A stretch of 64,000 nucleotides of DNA. It comes from Allopontixanthobacter confluentis (GTDB lineage: Bacteria > Pseudomonadota > Alphaproteobacteria > Sphingomonadales > Sphingomonadaceae). The notes beneath the pieces are model-generated. The model saw only the letters and a list, made by a program, of their open reading frames with translations. It was not told the origin of the DNA and did not search any database. How positions within the stretch are numbered: the stretch's first letter is position 1; every line of letters begins with the position of its first letter. The DNA lies in assembly GCF_009827615.1 (NCBI RefSeq), contig NZ_WTYU01000002.1, positions 248,001 to 312,000 on the forward strand. Reading direction: 5' to 3'. The position numbers and the translations under genes were made by a program. Shown here in pieces: positions 39,426-47,311 of the stretch.

Positions 39426-40054
39426 TCTGCATTCTCCCGCAGCAATCTGTCCAGCAGCCATGGCGTTGCCTCGGCCCAGCGGTCAATACGGGCATGGGCA
39501 TCGCCTGCTTCATGCGCGCAATCGATATGGGGCGACAGCATGGGTTCGCCGCACAAATGCAAACGCTGCACATGGGGTGTCATTTCTGCGACGGATTTGT
39601 GGTGCTGGGGCAAATCATCAATAAAGATGGCACGGCTGGGCTGATATTCGTCCATAATGGCCGCCAGCGCCGGGCCTTTTGGCCCCTGATTGGTAAATAC
39701 CCGCACATCGAGGCCGTGGTCCGCCAATTGTTCGCGGCGGCGTTCCTGGCGTTCGTCCGTCAGATTGGTCAGGATGACGACATCGGCGTGCTCCGACAGG
39801 CTCTGAATGCCCGAAATCGCCCCTTCGATGGGGTTCTGGCGGCTCATTTCAGTGTCAAAAAACCCGCCGAGCAATCGCCAGATGTCACGTTCCGCAACAA
39901 GCTCGCCGCTTTCCTGCCAGCGCATGGCCGTGGCAAAATTATTGCCTTCCATCTGGAACGTCACGCCGTGGCTTTCATCCAGCCAGTCACGAAATGGGGC
40001 GACCATGTGCAGCAACACTTCGTCGCAATCGGAAATAATCAGCGGTTTGTTCAT
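39422..40054 (-). CDS. HAD-superfamily hydrolase
   Basis: 210 residues with all four HAD motifs: I in IISDCDEVLL (D9, D11), II in VILTNLTDER, III lysine in NQGPKGPALAA and IV FIDDLPQHH. Motif I has Glu-Val where Gly-Thr is usual, which may mark a subgroup. The substrate is unknown. It overlaps ridA (4 bases) and the DUF3572 gene (4 bases), so it is in one operon with them. Confidence 0.88.
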   Translation of the reverse strand: MNKPLIISDCDEVLLHMVAPFRDWLDESHGVTFQMEGNNFATAMRWQESGELVAERDIWRLLGGFFDTEMSRQNPIEGAISGIQSLSEHADVVILTNLTDERQERRREQLADHGLDVRVFTNQGPKGPALAAIMDEYQPSRAIFIDDLPQHHKSVAEMTPHVQRLHLCGEPMLSPHIDCAHEAGDAHARIDRWAEATPWLLDRLLRENAE

Positions 40055-40260
40055 CGGGACAGGCTTTCATGTGCGGCAATCAATGTAGCAGGTTCGACGT
40101 TCAGCGCATCTGCCGCCAGCACAAGATCGGGTTCGTGATTGGCAAGAAATTCCAGCACCGCGGCCAGCACGGGCCGGTCTGTCAGATTATCCCGCAGCAC
40201 TTCCGGCGTCAGGCCGGTCAATGTCAGCAGGCGTTCCGCCCGGAGCGGGTCTGCCAGCAC
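40051..40260 (-). CDS. DUF3572 family protein, start uncertain
   Basis: Small helical DUF3572 protein (LTLTGLTPEVLRDNL, PVLAAVLEFLANHEPDLVLAADAL), at least 69 residues from GTG 40260. The same frame continues upstream with family-like residues (GDPEALALTALAWVLADP), so the true start is probably before 40260. No ATG, GTG or TTG exists there in frame. An ATT at 40350 has AGGA eight bases upstream; an ATG at 40316 is out of frame by one. The protein may therefore use a rare start, or the sequence may carry a frameshift. The function of the family is unknown. Confidence 0.75.
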   Translation of the reverse strand: MLADPLRAERLLTLTGLTPEVLRDNLTDRPVLAAVLEFLANHEPDLVLAADALNVEPATLIAAHESLSR

Positions 40261-40407
40261 CCATGCCAGCGCGGTCAGCGCCAGCGCTTCGGGATCGCCG
40301 GAATGATGTGAGCCATGGTGGCCTTCGGGGGATTGGCAGTCTTGTGTAATTGTCAGTATCCTGCTGGGCGCCTAGAGCGCGTGGATGAAACCAAAGGAGC
40401 AGCCCCT

Positions 40408-40824
40408 GTGACAGAGCATACCGCTACCGGGCCTATCTCTTCAGGTGCAGTGGCAAAGAGAATCCTGGTTGTCGAGGATAACGACCTAAACCGGAAATTG
40501 TTCTGCGATGTTTTGAAAGCCAGCGGTTTTGTGGTGGAACCCTGCGCTGACGGGGAACTGGCGCTGAACGGTGCGCGCGCTTTTGATCCTGACCTTGTCA
40601 TCATGGACATTCAGCTGCCCAACATTTCCGGGATGGATCTGATCGGGCAAATGAAGCGCGATGGCACGCTGTCACGCGTGCCGGTGCTGGCGGTGACTGC
40701 CTATGCCGGCAAGGGTGACGAGGAAAAAATCCGCAGTGCTGGCGCCGCCGGCTATCTGTCGAAACCTGTTTCCATCGGCCCGTTCATGCGCGCGGTGAGG
40801 GAATTGCTCGATATTCGTGGCTGA
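40408..40824 (+). CDS. divK: Single-domain response regulator DivK
   Basis: 138 residues from GTG 40408, with AGGAG ten bases upstream. After about 16 extra residues comes a receiver domain with acidic pocket VVEDNDLNRK, phospho-acceptor D67 (VIMDIQLPNISG), Thr in AVTAYAG and Lys in GYLSKPVS. It has no output domain. DivK links DivJ and PleC to the CtrA phosphorelay, so with ctrA at 17.9 kb the window holds two parts of that circuit. It is divergent from the DUF3572 operon. Confidence 0.92.
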   Translation: MTEHTATGPISSGAVAKRILVVEDNDLNRKLFCDVLKASGFVVEPCADGELALNGARAFDPDLVIMDIQLPNISGMDLIGQMKRDGTLSRVPVLAVTAYAGKGDEEKIRSAGAAGYLSKPVSIGPFMRAVRELLDIRG

Positions 40825-40830
40825 CGGCAC

Positions 40831-40872
40831 GCTGGCTGAGGAAGGGGCTGGCTGAGGAAGGGGCTGGCTGAC
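40831..40872 (+). repeat. Short tandem repeat after divK
   Basis: A 17-base unit, GCTGGCTGAGGAAGGGG, occurs twice in tandem and is followed by a partial third copy (GCTGGCTGA). It starts 7 bases after the divK stop. It encodes nothing I recognise and may be polymerase slippage. Confidence 0.7.
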
Positions 40873-41040
40873 AGATCGGGTAAATAGCAGCGAAGCATCG
40901 CTGGTCAGGCCGCGCCAGCCGAACATGCCCTTGACAAGCAGTGTCGCAAACCGCTTTTCCCCGCCCTTTGCATCGCCTATTGGATAGGGCATCAGATGGC
41001 GGGCACGTGTTCGCCGTAACTTATGATTGGAAATTCCCGC

Positions 41041-41286
41041 ATGGATCGCGCCGCAGTCGACACCAAGATCCGATCGCTGATCGAACCGTTCAACACCAAG
41101 GGCGTGGCTATCGAAGATAGCACAACTTTTGCCAATGATCTGGAATTCGACAGCCTTACCGTGATGGATTTCGTCGCCGCAATCGAAGACGAATTCGACA
41201 TTATCATCAGCATGAACCAGCAGGCTGAAATCGAGAATTACGGCTTGCTCGTCGATGCAGTGACCAAAATGCAGGATGACGCATGA
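41041..41286 (+). CDS. Acyl carrier protein partnering serine palmitoyltransferase
   Basis: 81 residues from ATG 41041 (MDRAAVDTKIRSL); a longer frame begins at 41023. The 4'-phosphopantetheine attachment serine is S38 in LEFDSLTVMDF. The protein is a stand-alone ACP distinct from the fatty-acid ACP. Its stop overlaps the spt start (ATGA), which couples the two and fits the known sphingomonad arrangement in which a dedicated ACP supplies the acyl chain to serine palmitoyltransferase. Confidence 0.93.
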   Translation: MDRAAVDTKIRSLIEPFNTKGVAIEDSTTFANDLEFDSLTVMDFVAAIEDEFDIIISMNQQAEIENYGLLVDAVTKMQDDA

Positions 41287-42545
41287 GCGAAGGTATCAGC
41301 CAGCCTGACCGGCCCCAGGAAATGCAAGGCGCTGACCATGGCGCCCATGCAGACCTGTTCAGCAAATTCGATCCGCTGATCCAGCAGCGCGAACAATTGC
41401 TGGCGGCAGGCATCGAAGACCCGTTCAGCCTGGTGATGGAAAAGGTGATTTCACCCACCCGCGCCATTTGCAACGGGCGCGACACCATCCTGCTCGGCAC
41501 CTATAATTATATGGGCATGACGTTTGATCCCGACGTGATTGATGCCGGGGTCAATGCCTTGCGCGATTTCGGCACGGGAACCACCGGCAGCCGCGTGCTG
41601 AACGGCACCTATCAAGGCCATCGCGACTGCGAGGATGCGCTGAAGGAATTTTACGGGATGGACCATGCGATGGTCTTTTCCACCGGCTATCAGGCCAATC
41701 TGGGCATCATCAGCACCATTGCCGGCAAGGGTGATTATGTGGTGCTGGATATAGATAGCCACGCCAGCATCTGGGATGGCTGCGCGATGGGCAAGGCGGA
41801 AATTGTGCCGTTCAAGCATAATGACATCGAAGCGATGGAAAAACGCCTGAAACGCATTCCTGAAGGCGCTGGCAAGCTGGTGGTGCTGGAAGGCGTCTAT
41901 TCCATGCTGGGCGATGTCGCTCCGCTGAAGGAAATGGTCCGCGTGGCCAAGGAAAACGGCGCCATGGTGCTGGTGGATGAAGCCCATTCGATGGGGTTCA
42001 TCGGCGAAAACGGCCGCGGCGTGGCGGAAGAACAAGGCGTGATGGACGATGTCGATTTTGTCATCGGCACATTTTCCAAAAGCGTGGGCACGGTCGGCGG
42101 TTTCTGCGTTTCCAACCATCCCAAGTTTGAAATCATGCGGCTGGTCTGCCGCCCCTATGTCTTCACTGCCAGCCTGCCGCCATCTGTCATGGCCACGGCA
42201 GCCACCAGCATCCGCAAGCTGATGCACGGTTCCAACAAGCGGGCGCATCTGTGGGAAAATTCGCGCACGCTGCATGGCGGATTGAAAGCGCTGGGCTTTG
42301 CGCTGGGCACAGATACCCCGCAAAGCGCGATTATCGCGGTGATCATGCCCGATCTCGAACGCGGCGCAATGATGTGGGAAGCGCTGCTGACAGAAGGGCT
42401 TTACGTCAATCTGGCACGCCCACCGGCCACGCCTGCCAATATGACCCTGCTGCGCTGTTCGCTGTGTGCCGAACATAGCGAAGAAGAAGTGCAGACGATC
42501 CTGGGCATGTTCGAGCGCGCCGGTAAGGCTGTGGGCATTATCTGA
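41283..42545 (+). CDS. spt: Serine palmitoyltransferase
   Basis: PLP enzyme that condenses serine with a palmitoyl thioester to 3-ketodihydrosphingosine, the first step of sphingolipid synthesis. In 420 residues the PLP lysine is K266 in GTFSKSVGTVGGFC; other family motifs are TGSRVLNGTYQGHRDCE, HASIWDGCAMG and LVDEAHSMGFIGENGRG. It is a soluble cytoplasmic homodimer, as in Sphingomonas. The order ACP-spt is diagnostic of sphingolipid-making Sphingomonadales. A perfect 12-bp hairpin follows (42553-42580). Confidence 0.97.
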   Translation: MSEGISQPDRPQEMQGADHGAHADLFSKFDPLIQQREQLLAAGIEDPFSLVMEKVISPTRAICNGRDTILLGTYNYMGMTFDPDVIDAGVNALRDFGTGTTGSRVLNGTYQGHRDCEDALKEFYGMDHAMVFSTGYQANLGIISTIAGKGDYVVLDIDSHASIWDGCAMGKAEIVPFKHNDIEAMEKRLKRIPEGAGKLVVLEGVYSMLGDVAPLKEMVRVAKENGAMVLVDEAHSMGFIGENGRGVAEEQGVMDDVDFVIGTFSKSVGTVGGFCVSNHPKFEIMRLVCRPYVFTASLPPSVMATAATSIRKLMHGSNKRAHLWENSRTLHGGLKALGFALGTDTPQSAIIAVIMPDLERGAMMWEALLTEGLYVNLARPPATPANMTLLRCSLCAEHSEEEVQTILGMFERAGKAVGII

Positions 42546-42552
42546 TATTTAT

Positions 42553-42580
42553 GTGCGGGCGCATTTTCATGCGCCCGCAC
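42553..42580 (+). terminator. Strong hairpin after spt, no T-tract
   Basis: Perfect 12-bp stem GTGCGGGCGCAT/ATGCGCCCGCAC (42553-42564, 42569-42580) with a 4-base loop, 8 bases after the spt stop. It has no U-run on the plus strand, so it may be a 3'-stabilising hairpin or a weak terminator. Confidence 0.55.
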
Positions 42581-42658
42581 CACCGGGCAGTCTGAATTCC
42601 GGCATCCTCAACCCCGGCAAATTTACCTGGGGACCACGTTTCGCACGCAGGAGCCTGT

Positions 42659-43507
42659 TCAGGCCGGTTTTGCAGGCAAGTCCCCATCCGGTTTTACGCT
42701 GACGGTTTCCTTGCTGCTTGTAAAAAGGGGCCAGGCCAGTTGCTGGCCCAGCGTGGCATCGGGCAGATTTTCGACACCGTAACTGACAGGATAGCTGCGG
42801 GTTATTTTCGCAGTGCCAAAAATCACGTCCCACAGGAACATCAGATTCCCGAAATTGCCTTTATATTGCACAGCCGGATCGCTGGCGTGACGGCCATGAT
42901 GGGCATGGTGCGTGGCAGGGGTGGAGATGGTGCGTTCCACCACCCACATGACGGGCGATAACCACTTCATGGCATAAAGCGGCCGGTCCCATGCCACATC
43001 ACTGTGGGCGCCGATGATAACCAGCAGTTTGACCACGATGTATCCGGCATAGACCCAGCCAAGGCCCATGTAGATAAGCACGCCCGACAGCCAGATGCCC
43101 GGCATCATCATGTAATAGAACAGATTGTTCCGGTAAACGAGACGGATGCTCATATAGCGGGCGTTATGGTGCGCGCGGTGGAGATTGTAGAGCCAGGAGA
43201 AGCTGTGCGAAGCACGGTGCCACCAATATTGGGTCATATCATCCAGCACGAGGAACAGGCCAATCGCGAGGAATACGTTGATCCCCGTCAGAGCATTTTT
43301 CCAGTCCGGTGCGACAAAACTCATCAGCGCCGCCGATGCGAACAGCACGGCAGGCTGTGTGAGACCCAGCAGCACGAAAGTGCTGACAATTTCGACAATC
43401 CCATCATCGCGCGTCTGCTCCGACTTGCGGAGCAGGTTTGACCGCCACAGTTCCAGCGCGGCAAAGCCAAGATAAATGGCCAGAATGGCAATGGTCGATG
43501 ATGGCAT
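42659..43507 (-). CDS. Sterol desaturase/fatty acid hydroxylase family membrane protein
   Basis: 282 residues from ATG 43507 (MPSSTIAILAIYLGFA) with GGGGAGGGGA upstream. It has several membrane helices and the eight-histidine di-iron pattern: WWHRASH, LHRAHHNARYM and HHAHHGRH. The family hydroxylates or desaturates sterols, fatty acids, ceramides or carotenoids. Its place next to ACP-spt makes sphingolipid-chain hydroxylation a reasonable guess, by context only. It is divergent from a Crp-type regulator, which may control it. Confidence 0.85.
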   Translation of the reverse strand: MPSSTIAILAIYLGFAALELWRSNLLRKSEQTRDDGIVEIVSTFVLLGLTQPAVLFASAALMSFVAPDWKNALTGINVFLAIGLFLVLDDMTQYWWHRASHSFSWLYNLHRAHHNARYMSIRLVYRNNLFYYMMMPGIWLSGVLIYMGLGWVYAGYIVVKLLVIIGAHSDVAWDRPLYAMKWLSPVMWVVERTISTPATHHAHHGRHASDPAVQYKGNFGNLMFLWDVIFGTAKITRSYPVSYGVENLPDATLGQQLAWPLFTSSKETVSVKPDGDLPAKPA

Positions 43508-43531
43508 TGCAGGTCCCCTCCCCTTGGCGTG

Positions 43532-43548
43532 CCGGAAAATGTCCGGCG
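43532..43548. promoter_or_regulatory. Inverted repeat in the desaturase leader
   Basis: GCCGGA-AAATG-TCCGGC, a perfect 6-bp dyad with a 5-base spacer, sits 25 bases before the desaturase ATG and could be a leader hairpin or an operator. Confidence 0.35.
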
Positions 43549-43575
43549 GCTTGTGGCCCAACATCTCGGCCTTAC

Positions 43576-43602
43576 TTGTCAGAGCATCACCTACCCTATA
43601 AT
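43576..43602 (+). promoter_or_regulatory. Promoter before the Crp/Fnr gene
   Basis: A perfect -10 TATAAT (43597-43602) with a -35-like TTGTCA (43576-43581) at 15-base spacing. It would start transcription near 43609, five bases before the first ATG, so the message could be nearly leaderless. Confidence 0.45.
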
Positions 43603-43613
43603 CCGGCGGGGAA

Positions 43614-44294
43614 ATGTCAGATAGTTTACATTCTTCACCGTCCGGGCGTTCCATGCTGGCGCCAACGCTGTTTGGCGAACTGGGCGCAGCAGCGCAGCAC
43701 AGCCTGCGCGAGGCCGCGCCAAGGCGGCAATTTGACGGCGGGGCCATCATCAGCCAGCGGGGCGGGACTTCCAACGGTTTCTGGCTGATTGAAAGCGGGC
43801 GCGTGACTGTGGGCCAGTTTCAGGCGGACGGCAGTTTTAGGGCGCTGGCGGTCCTGGGCGCGGGCGATAGCTATGGCGAACTGGCACTGTTTTCCGGCCG
43901 GCGGCGCGTGGTGGATGCCGTGGCGCGCGGCCCGGCCCAATTGCGCTGGATCGACGGAGCCCAATTCGAAGCGGCGCTGGCGGCGGACCCGCCGGCCATG
44001 CGGCGAATGCTGGGCGCCCTGTCAGAAGAATTGCAGGAAATGCTCGATATGCTGTCCGGCATCAGGCGCGGAACCGCAAGTGCGCGGATCGCGGCGGTGC
44101 TGGTCAACCTGGCTGGCAGGAGTGATGCCGCAATCGAGATCGGGCAGGCTGAACTGGCCGAACTGACAGGTGTAAGCCGGGTAACGGCAAACAAGGTTCT
44201 AGCATCACTGGAGAATTCCGGGCTCATCCAGCGCGGCTATGGCACCATTTTGGTGTCCGACCATGAAGGCCTGGCCCGCTTTTCCAGAACCTAG
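43614..44294 (+). CDS. Crp/Fnr family transcriptional regulator
   Basis: 226 residues: cyclic-nucleotide-binding-type beta-roll (GFWLIESGRVTVGQF, GDSYGELALFSGRR), a long dimer helix (SEELQEMLDMLSGIRR) and a winged helix with HTH IGQAELAELTGVSRVTANKVLASLENSGLI. There is no N-terminal cysteine cluster as in Fnr, so it probably does not sense oxygen by an iron-sulfur cluster. The ligand is unknown. ATG 43653 (MLAPTLFGEL) is a second possible start. It is divergent from the di-iron hydroxylase gene. Confidence 0.88.
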   Translation: MSDSLHSSPSGRSMLAPTLFGELGAAAQHSLREAAPRRQFDGGAIISQRGGTSNGFWLIESGRVTVGQFQADGSFRALAVLGAGDSYGELALFSGRRRVVDAVARGPAQLRWIDGAQFEAALAADPPAMRRMLGALSEELQEMLDMLSGIRRGTASARIAAVLVNLAGRSDAAIEIGQAELAELTGVSRVTANKVLASLENSGLIQRGYGTILVSDHEGLARFSRT

Positions 44295-44308
44295 GAAAGG
44301 TTCAGGCT

Positions 44309-44953
44309 TCAGGCCTCAGGTGCCGCCGCTACAGCGGCAGCCGCACATTTTTCCTGCGTGGCAGCATCGCCGCCTTCCAGCAGCGTAATGGCCAGAAATC
44401 CGGCGATCACCAGAACGATGAAACCGGCAGTGACGAGGCCGAGATATTTGTCCACGAAACGCTTGATTGGCGCGCCGAACATCCGGAACAGCACGCCCAC
44501 AATCATGAAACTGATCGACCGGCTCACGATGCTGGCGAGGATGAAGGTCAGGAAATTCATCCCGATAAAGCCAGCCGTAATGGTCAGCAGCTTGAACGGA
44601 ATGGGCGTCGCGCCCTTGATCATGATGATTTCGGCGCCGTATTCGCGCAGATAGCAGGCTGCCACGGGGAAGCTCTCGCTCATCCCCAGCCAGCCGAGCA
44701 ATTGCGCGCCGACGGTATCATACAGCCCCCAGCCAATGGCATAGCCAAGCATCCCGCCGGCGACCGACGCGAATGTCGCCACTGCGGCGAAGCGGATCGC
44801 CTTTTTCGGTTCCGCCAGGCACATCAGACCCAAAAGCGGATGCGGGGGAATGGGAAAAAAGCTGGCTTCCATGAAACTGAACAGCGCCAGCCACCACACC
44901 GCATTAGGGTGAGCCGCCTTGTCCATCGTCCAGTCGTAAAGTCTGCGCAGCAA
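44309..44953 (-). CDS. yqaA: YqaA/DedA-type membrane protein
   Basis: 214-residue VTT-domain protein with about five hydrophobic segments. The family core is seen in FSFMEASFFPIPPHPLLG, GMLGYAIGWGLYD and IIMIKGATPIPFKLLTITAG. DedA and YqaA proteins keep proton motive force and lipid carrier recycling; the exact role is unknown. It marks the end of the core gene region before the accessory islet. Confidence 0.88.
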   Translation of the reverse strand: MLRRLYDWTMDKAAHPNAVWWLALFSFMEASFFPIPPHPLLGLMCLAEPKKAIRFAAVATFASVAGGMLGYAIGWGLYDTVGAQLLGWLGMSESFPVAACYLREYGAEIIMIKGATPIPFKLLTITAGFIGMNFLTFILASIVSRSISFMIVGVLFRMFGAPIKRFVDKYLGLVTAGFIVLVIAGFLAITLLEGGDAATQEKCAAAAVAAAPEA

Positions 44954-45048
44954 AGCCTTGGCTCCTGAAAATTATGCGCCGCGATTAGGGCAGGGCCATG
45001 CGGGCCGCAAGCATCCTTAACCGGAAAACCTTCTCAAGCACGTATTTT

Positions 45049-45078
45049 AATAACCTATCTGGTTATTTTCTATTGACA
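45049..45078 (+). promoter_or_regulatory. Dyad and -35 element before the transposase
   Basis: AATAACC-N5-GGTTATT (45049-45055, 45061-45067) is a perfect 7-bp inverted repeat directly before a consensus-like -35 TTGACA (45073-45078). No good -10 follows at 17 bases (TAGAGA). A second TTGAC lies near 45136. This could be an operator or the element end. Confidence 0.35.
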
Positions 45079-45169
45079 TCGTCACGCTCTTTGGTTAGAG
45101 AAAGGCGATTATGTACTTTACAAACCCAGCCCCTTGACCTATACAGAATAGGCAAGGAGCAAACTAACC

Positions 45170-46135
45170 ATGTCGGTACTATCTTCCCCTCATTTCCACG
45201 ACGAAGCCAAGGCATTCGAATACCTTGAAAGCATCGTATGGGCTGGCGGAATTGTTTGCCCCAAGTGCGGCGTAACGGGTGGCCGCGTGTATGATCTGTC
45301 CGGTGTCCGTAGCAAGCCCTCCAAGAAGCATCCCGAAGGCAAGGTGCGCCACGGCCTCAAGAAGTGCGGCGAATGCCGCGCCCAGTTCACCGTCAAGGTT
45401 GGCACTGTGTTTGAACACGCCCGTCTTCCCCTGACCAAGATGCTACAGGCCGTTCACCTTATCGTATCCAGCAAGAAAGGCATCAGCGCCCACCAGCTGC
45501 ACCGCGTTCTGGAAATCCAGTACAAGTCCGCTTGGTTCCTTTCGCACCGTATCCGCGAGGCAATGCGTTCCGGCGATCTGGCCCAGCCTTTCGGTAACGG
45601 CGGCGGCGCGGTTGAAGTTGATGAAACGTACATCGGCTTCAAGGCTGGCGTTCCTACCCGCCGTGGCACCGCTCACAAGCGCGCTGTAGTGGCCTTGGTT
45701 GACCGTGAAAGCGGCAAGAGCAAGTGGTTCCATGTTGCCAACGCTACGGCTTCTGAAATCCACCCTATCGTACTGGACAACATTCACCGCGAAGCCCGCC
45801 TTATGACGGACGAAGCCAAAATGTACCGCAAGATCGGTCGCCGCTTTGCAGAGCATGGCACGACCATCCACGCTACCGGCAACTATGTCAGTAAGGTTGA
45901 CCGCACCATCCACACCAACACCGTTGAAGGCGCATTCTCGATATTCAAGCGCGGTATGCGCGGCGTGTACCAGCATTGCAGCGAGCATCACTTGCACCGC
46001 TATTTGGCAGAGTTCGAGTTCCGCTATAACACGCGCATTGCCAACGGCTTTGATGATAAGGCCCGTTCGGTTGAAGCGATGCGCGGTATCGTTGGCAAGC
46101 GCCTGACTTATGAAGGGCCTAACGAAGTCCGCTAA
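45170..46135 (+). CDS. IS1595-family (ISXO2-like) transposase
   Basis: 321-residue DDE transposase with an N-terminal zinc ribbon (CPKCGVTGG, and later CGECRAQF), a helical middle (ISAHQLHRVLEIQYKSAWFLSHRIR) and a catalytic core with EVDETYIGFK (first Asp, about residue 150), MTDEAKMYR (second, about 213) and NTVEGAFSIFKRGMRGVY (third, about 252). AAGGAG stands ten bases before the ATG. Codons end in T or A more often than in neighbours (cgt, ctt, gct), suggesting transfer. No terminal inverted repeats were found, so the element may be degraded or the gene may be domesticated. Confidence 0.9.
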   Translation: MSVLSSPHFHDEAKAFEYLESIVWAGGIVCPKCGVTGGRVYDLSGVRSKPSKKHPEGKVRHGLKKCGECRAQFTVKVGTVFEHARLPLTKMLQAVHLIVSSKKGISAHQLHRVLEIQYKSAWFLSHRIREAMRSGDLAQPFGNGGGAVEVDETYIGFKAGVPTRRGTAHKRAVVALVDRESGKSKWFHVANATASEIHPIVLDNIHREARLMTDEAKMYRKIGRRFAEHGTTIHATGNYVSKVDRTIHTNTVEGAFSIFKRGMRGVYQHCSEHHLHRYLAEFEFRYNTRIANGFDDKARSVEAMRGIVGKRLTYEGPNEVR

Positions 46136-46313
46136 ACCGCCTGTGCAGCTTTGGCTTCCGGGCCTTAAGCCACGCAGGCCGAGGCGCTGGCGCTAAGTGA
46201 TTCAAAATACAAGATTATTAAACGACTGTTTTTCTTGCACGAATCACCGATTTGGTGTAAACAGAATGGGCTGGTTGCGACCCGTCGAATGATTGGGAGT
46301 GCACCTGCTTTCC

Positions 46314-46341
46314 AACGGCCTGGCGGAAACGTCAGGCCGTT
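46314..46341. terminator. Hairpin overlapping the DUF3800 stop codon
   Basis: Stem AACGGCCTG/CAGGCCGTT (46314-46322, 46333-46341) with a 10-base loop, partly self-paired. The right arm overlaps the stop of the minus-strand DUF3800 gene. T-runs are short, so it may be a weak terminator. Confidence 0.5.
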
Positions 46342-47159
46342 TATCCTAGGCGCTTGATGCCATCTAATGTCTTCATGTCCACCTTCCGGTTCAATTTATC
46401 CTTTGGTATCCAATTGAACAAATCGACCGCCGCCAAAGACTTCTCTTTGTCCGATAAACGGTCCATTTCTCCTCGCATTTTCATAAGAGTGGCATAAGCA
46501 ACGATGTCTGCAATTTGGACAAAATGCGACTGCTTGGAGTCCTTAAAGTTTGCATCCTTAATTGTGCGGTCAAGTGGTACGTTTTTGGTTGATGCACCAC
46601 TGGCCCAATTGCCCTGCGATGATCCAGTAGGGAGGTGGACGCATGCCTTCCGATATAGGCGGCGATATTCGGCGTGGCCTTCGTCGAAAAATATTAAAGC
46701 AGCCAATCGTTCCGAGACGCACTTGCGCTGTATGCGCTGGAACATTGCGTAAAGCACAGCCTCTAGCCGGGTGTGCCCGTAGAGTTTGTAATCCCGCTCA
46801 CAGGTTACCGAAAATATTGAATTGTTGGGCAGAAAATCAAGTGTATCTAGGGCAAAGCGGTATGCCTCAATAGCCTTGGAACCGTACAGCCGCCCCCTAC
46901 CTCCATCATAGCTATTGCGACCTGTCGCGAGCTTGGAGCCCTTTAGTTCCTTACCGACTGGAATGTTGTAATGGTCCTTCAATCCCTTCCGCCATTCTTT
47001 TGCCTTGGTATGATAGTGATTCCAAAGAATTGGCACATCATCCGCAGTCGCGCCAAAAGTAGGCACAGCTACACAAGTCATGATATATGTCTTTTTATCG
47101 TCGGACTCATCGGCGTAAAAAGTGTGAAGTCCGCAAGGAGGAAGTTTTTCTAATGGCAC
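46341..47159 (-). CDS. DUF3800 domain protein
   Basis: 272 residues from GTG 47159. The DUF3800 pattern is clear: an N-terminal acidic motif HTFYADESDDK, a middle ALIFFDEGHAEYR and the C-terminal FVQIADIVAYATLM. The family resembles RNase H-like nucleases in its conserved acids and is found in prophages, islands and near defence genes; activity is not established. GC content is lower than in flanking genes. No ribosome binding site is visible at the GTG, and its first codons overlap the 5' end of a plus-strand gene, so the start is uncertain. Confidence 0.85.
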   Translation of the reverse strand: MPLEKLPPCGLHTFYADESDDKKTYIMTCVAVPTFGATADDVPILWNHYHTKAKEWRKGLKDHYNIPVGKELKGSKLATGRNSYDGGRGRLYGSKAIEAYRFALDTLDFLPNNSIFSVTCERDYKLYGHTRLEAVLYAMFQRIQRKCVSERLAALIFFDEGHAEYRRLYRKACVHLPTGSSQGNWASGASTKNVPLDRTIKDANFKDSKQSHFVQIADIVAYATLMKMRGEMDRLSDKEKSLAAVDLFNWIPKDKLNRKVDMKTLDGIKRLG

Positions 47160-47311
47160 CCGACGCGAAAACCGAAAAATGCGAAAAGAGTCAACTTGAT
47201 AAGTTCAAAGAGACGGCGCGCGAACTTGAATGCGACGACGACGAAAAGCGGTTTAAGGAGCGGCTAGGGAAGCTGGTTAAGAAGAAGCCCTCGGATGAGG
47301 AGCCGGTGTAA
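47153..47311 (+). CDS. Small charged protein in the accessory islet
   Basis: 52 residues (MAPDAKTEKCEKSQLDKFKE ...), about half Lys, Glu and Asp, predicted helical and soluble, no known domain. A strong Shine-Dalgarno AAGGAGG (47135-47141) stands eleven bases before the ATG, which is the main evidence that it is translated. It is divergent from DUF3800 with a 7-base overlap of their 5' ends and converges, with overlap, on the membrane protein gene downstream. Confidence 0.65.
   Translation: MAPDAKTEKCEKSQLDKFKETARELECDDDEKRFKERLGKLVKKKPSDEEPV

Noticed and set aside
41451-42476. 341-codon minus-strand frame
   Set aside because: Antisense to spt, which has all its catalytic motifs.
46136-46340. 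Possible tRNA or attachment site beside the transposase
   Set aside because: No cloverleaf could be built; only a hairpin at the DUF3800 stop is visible.
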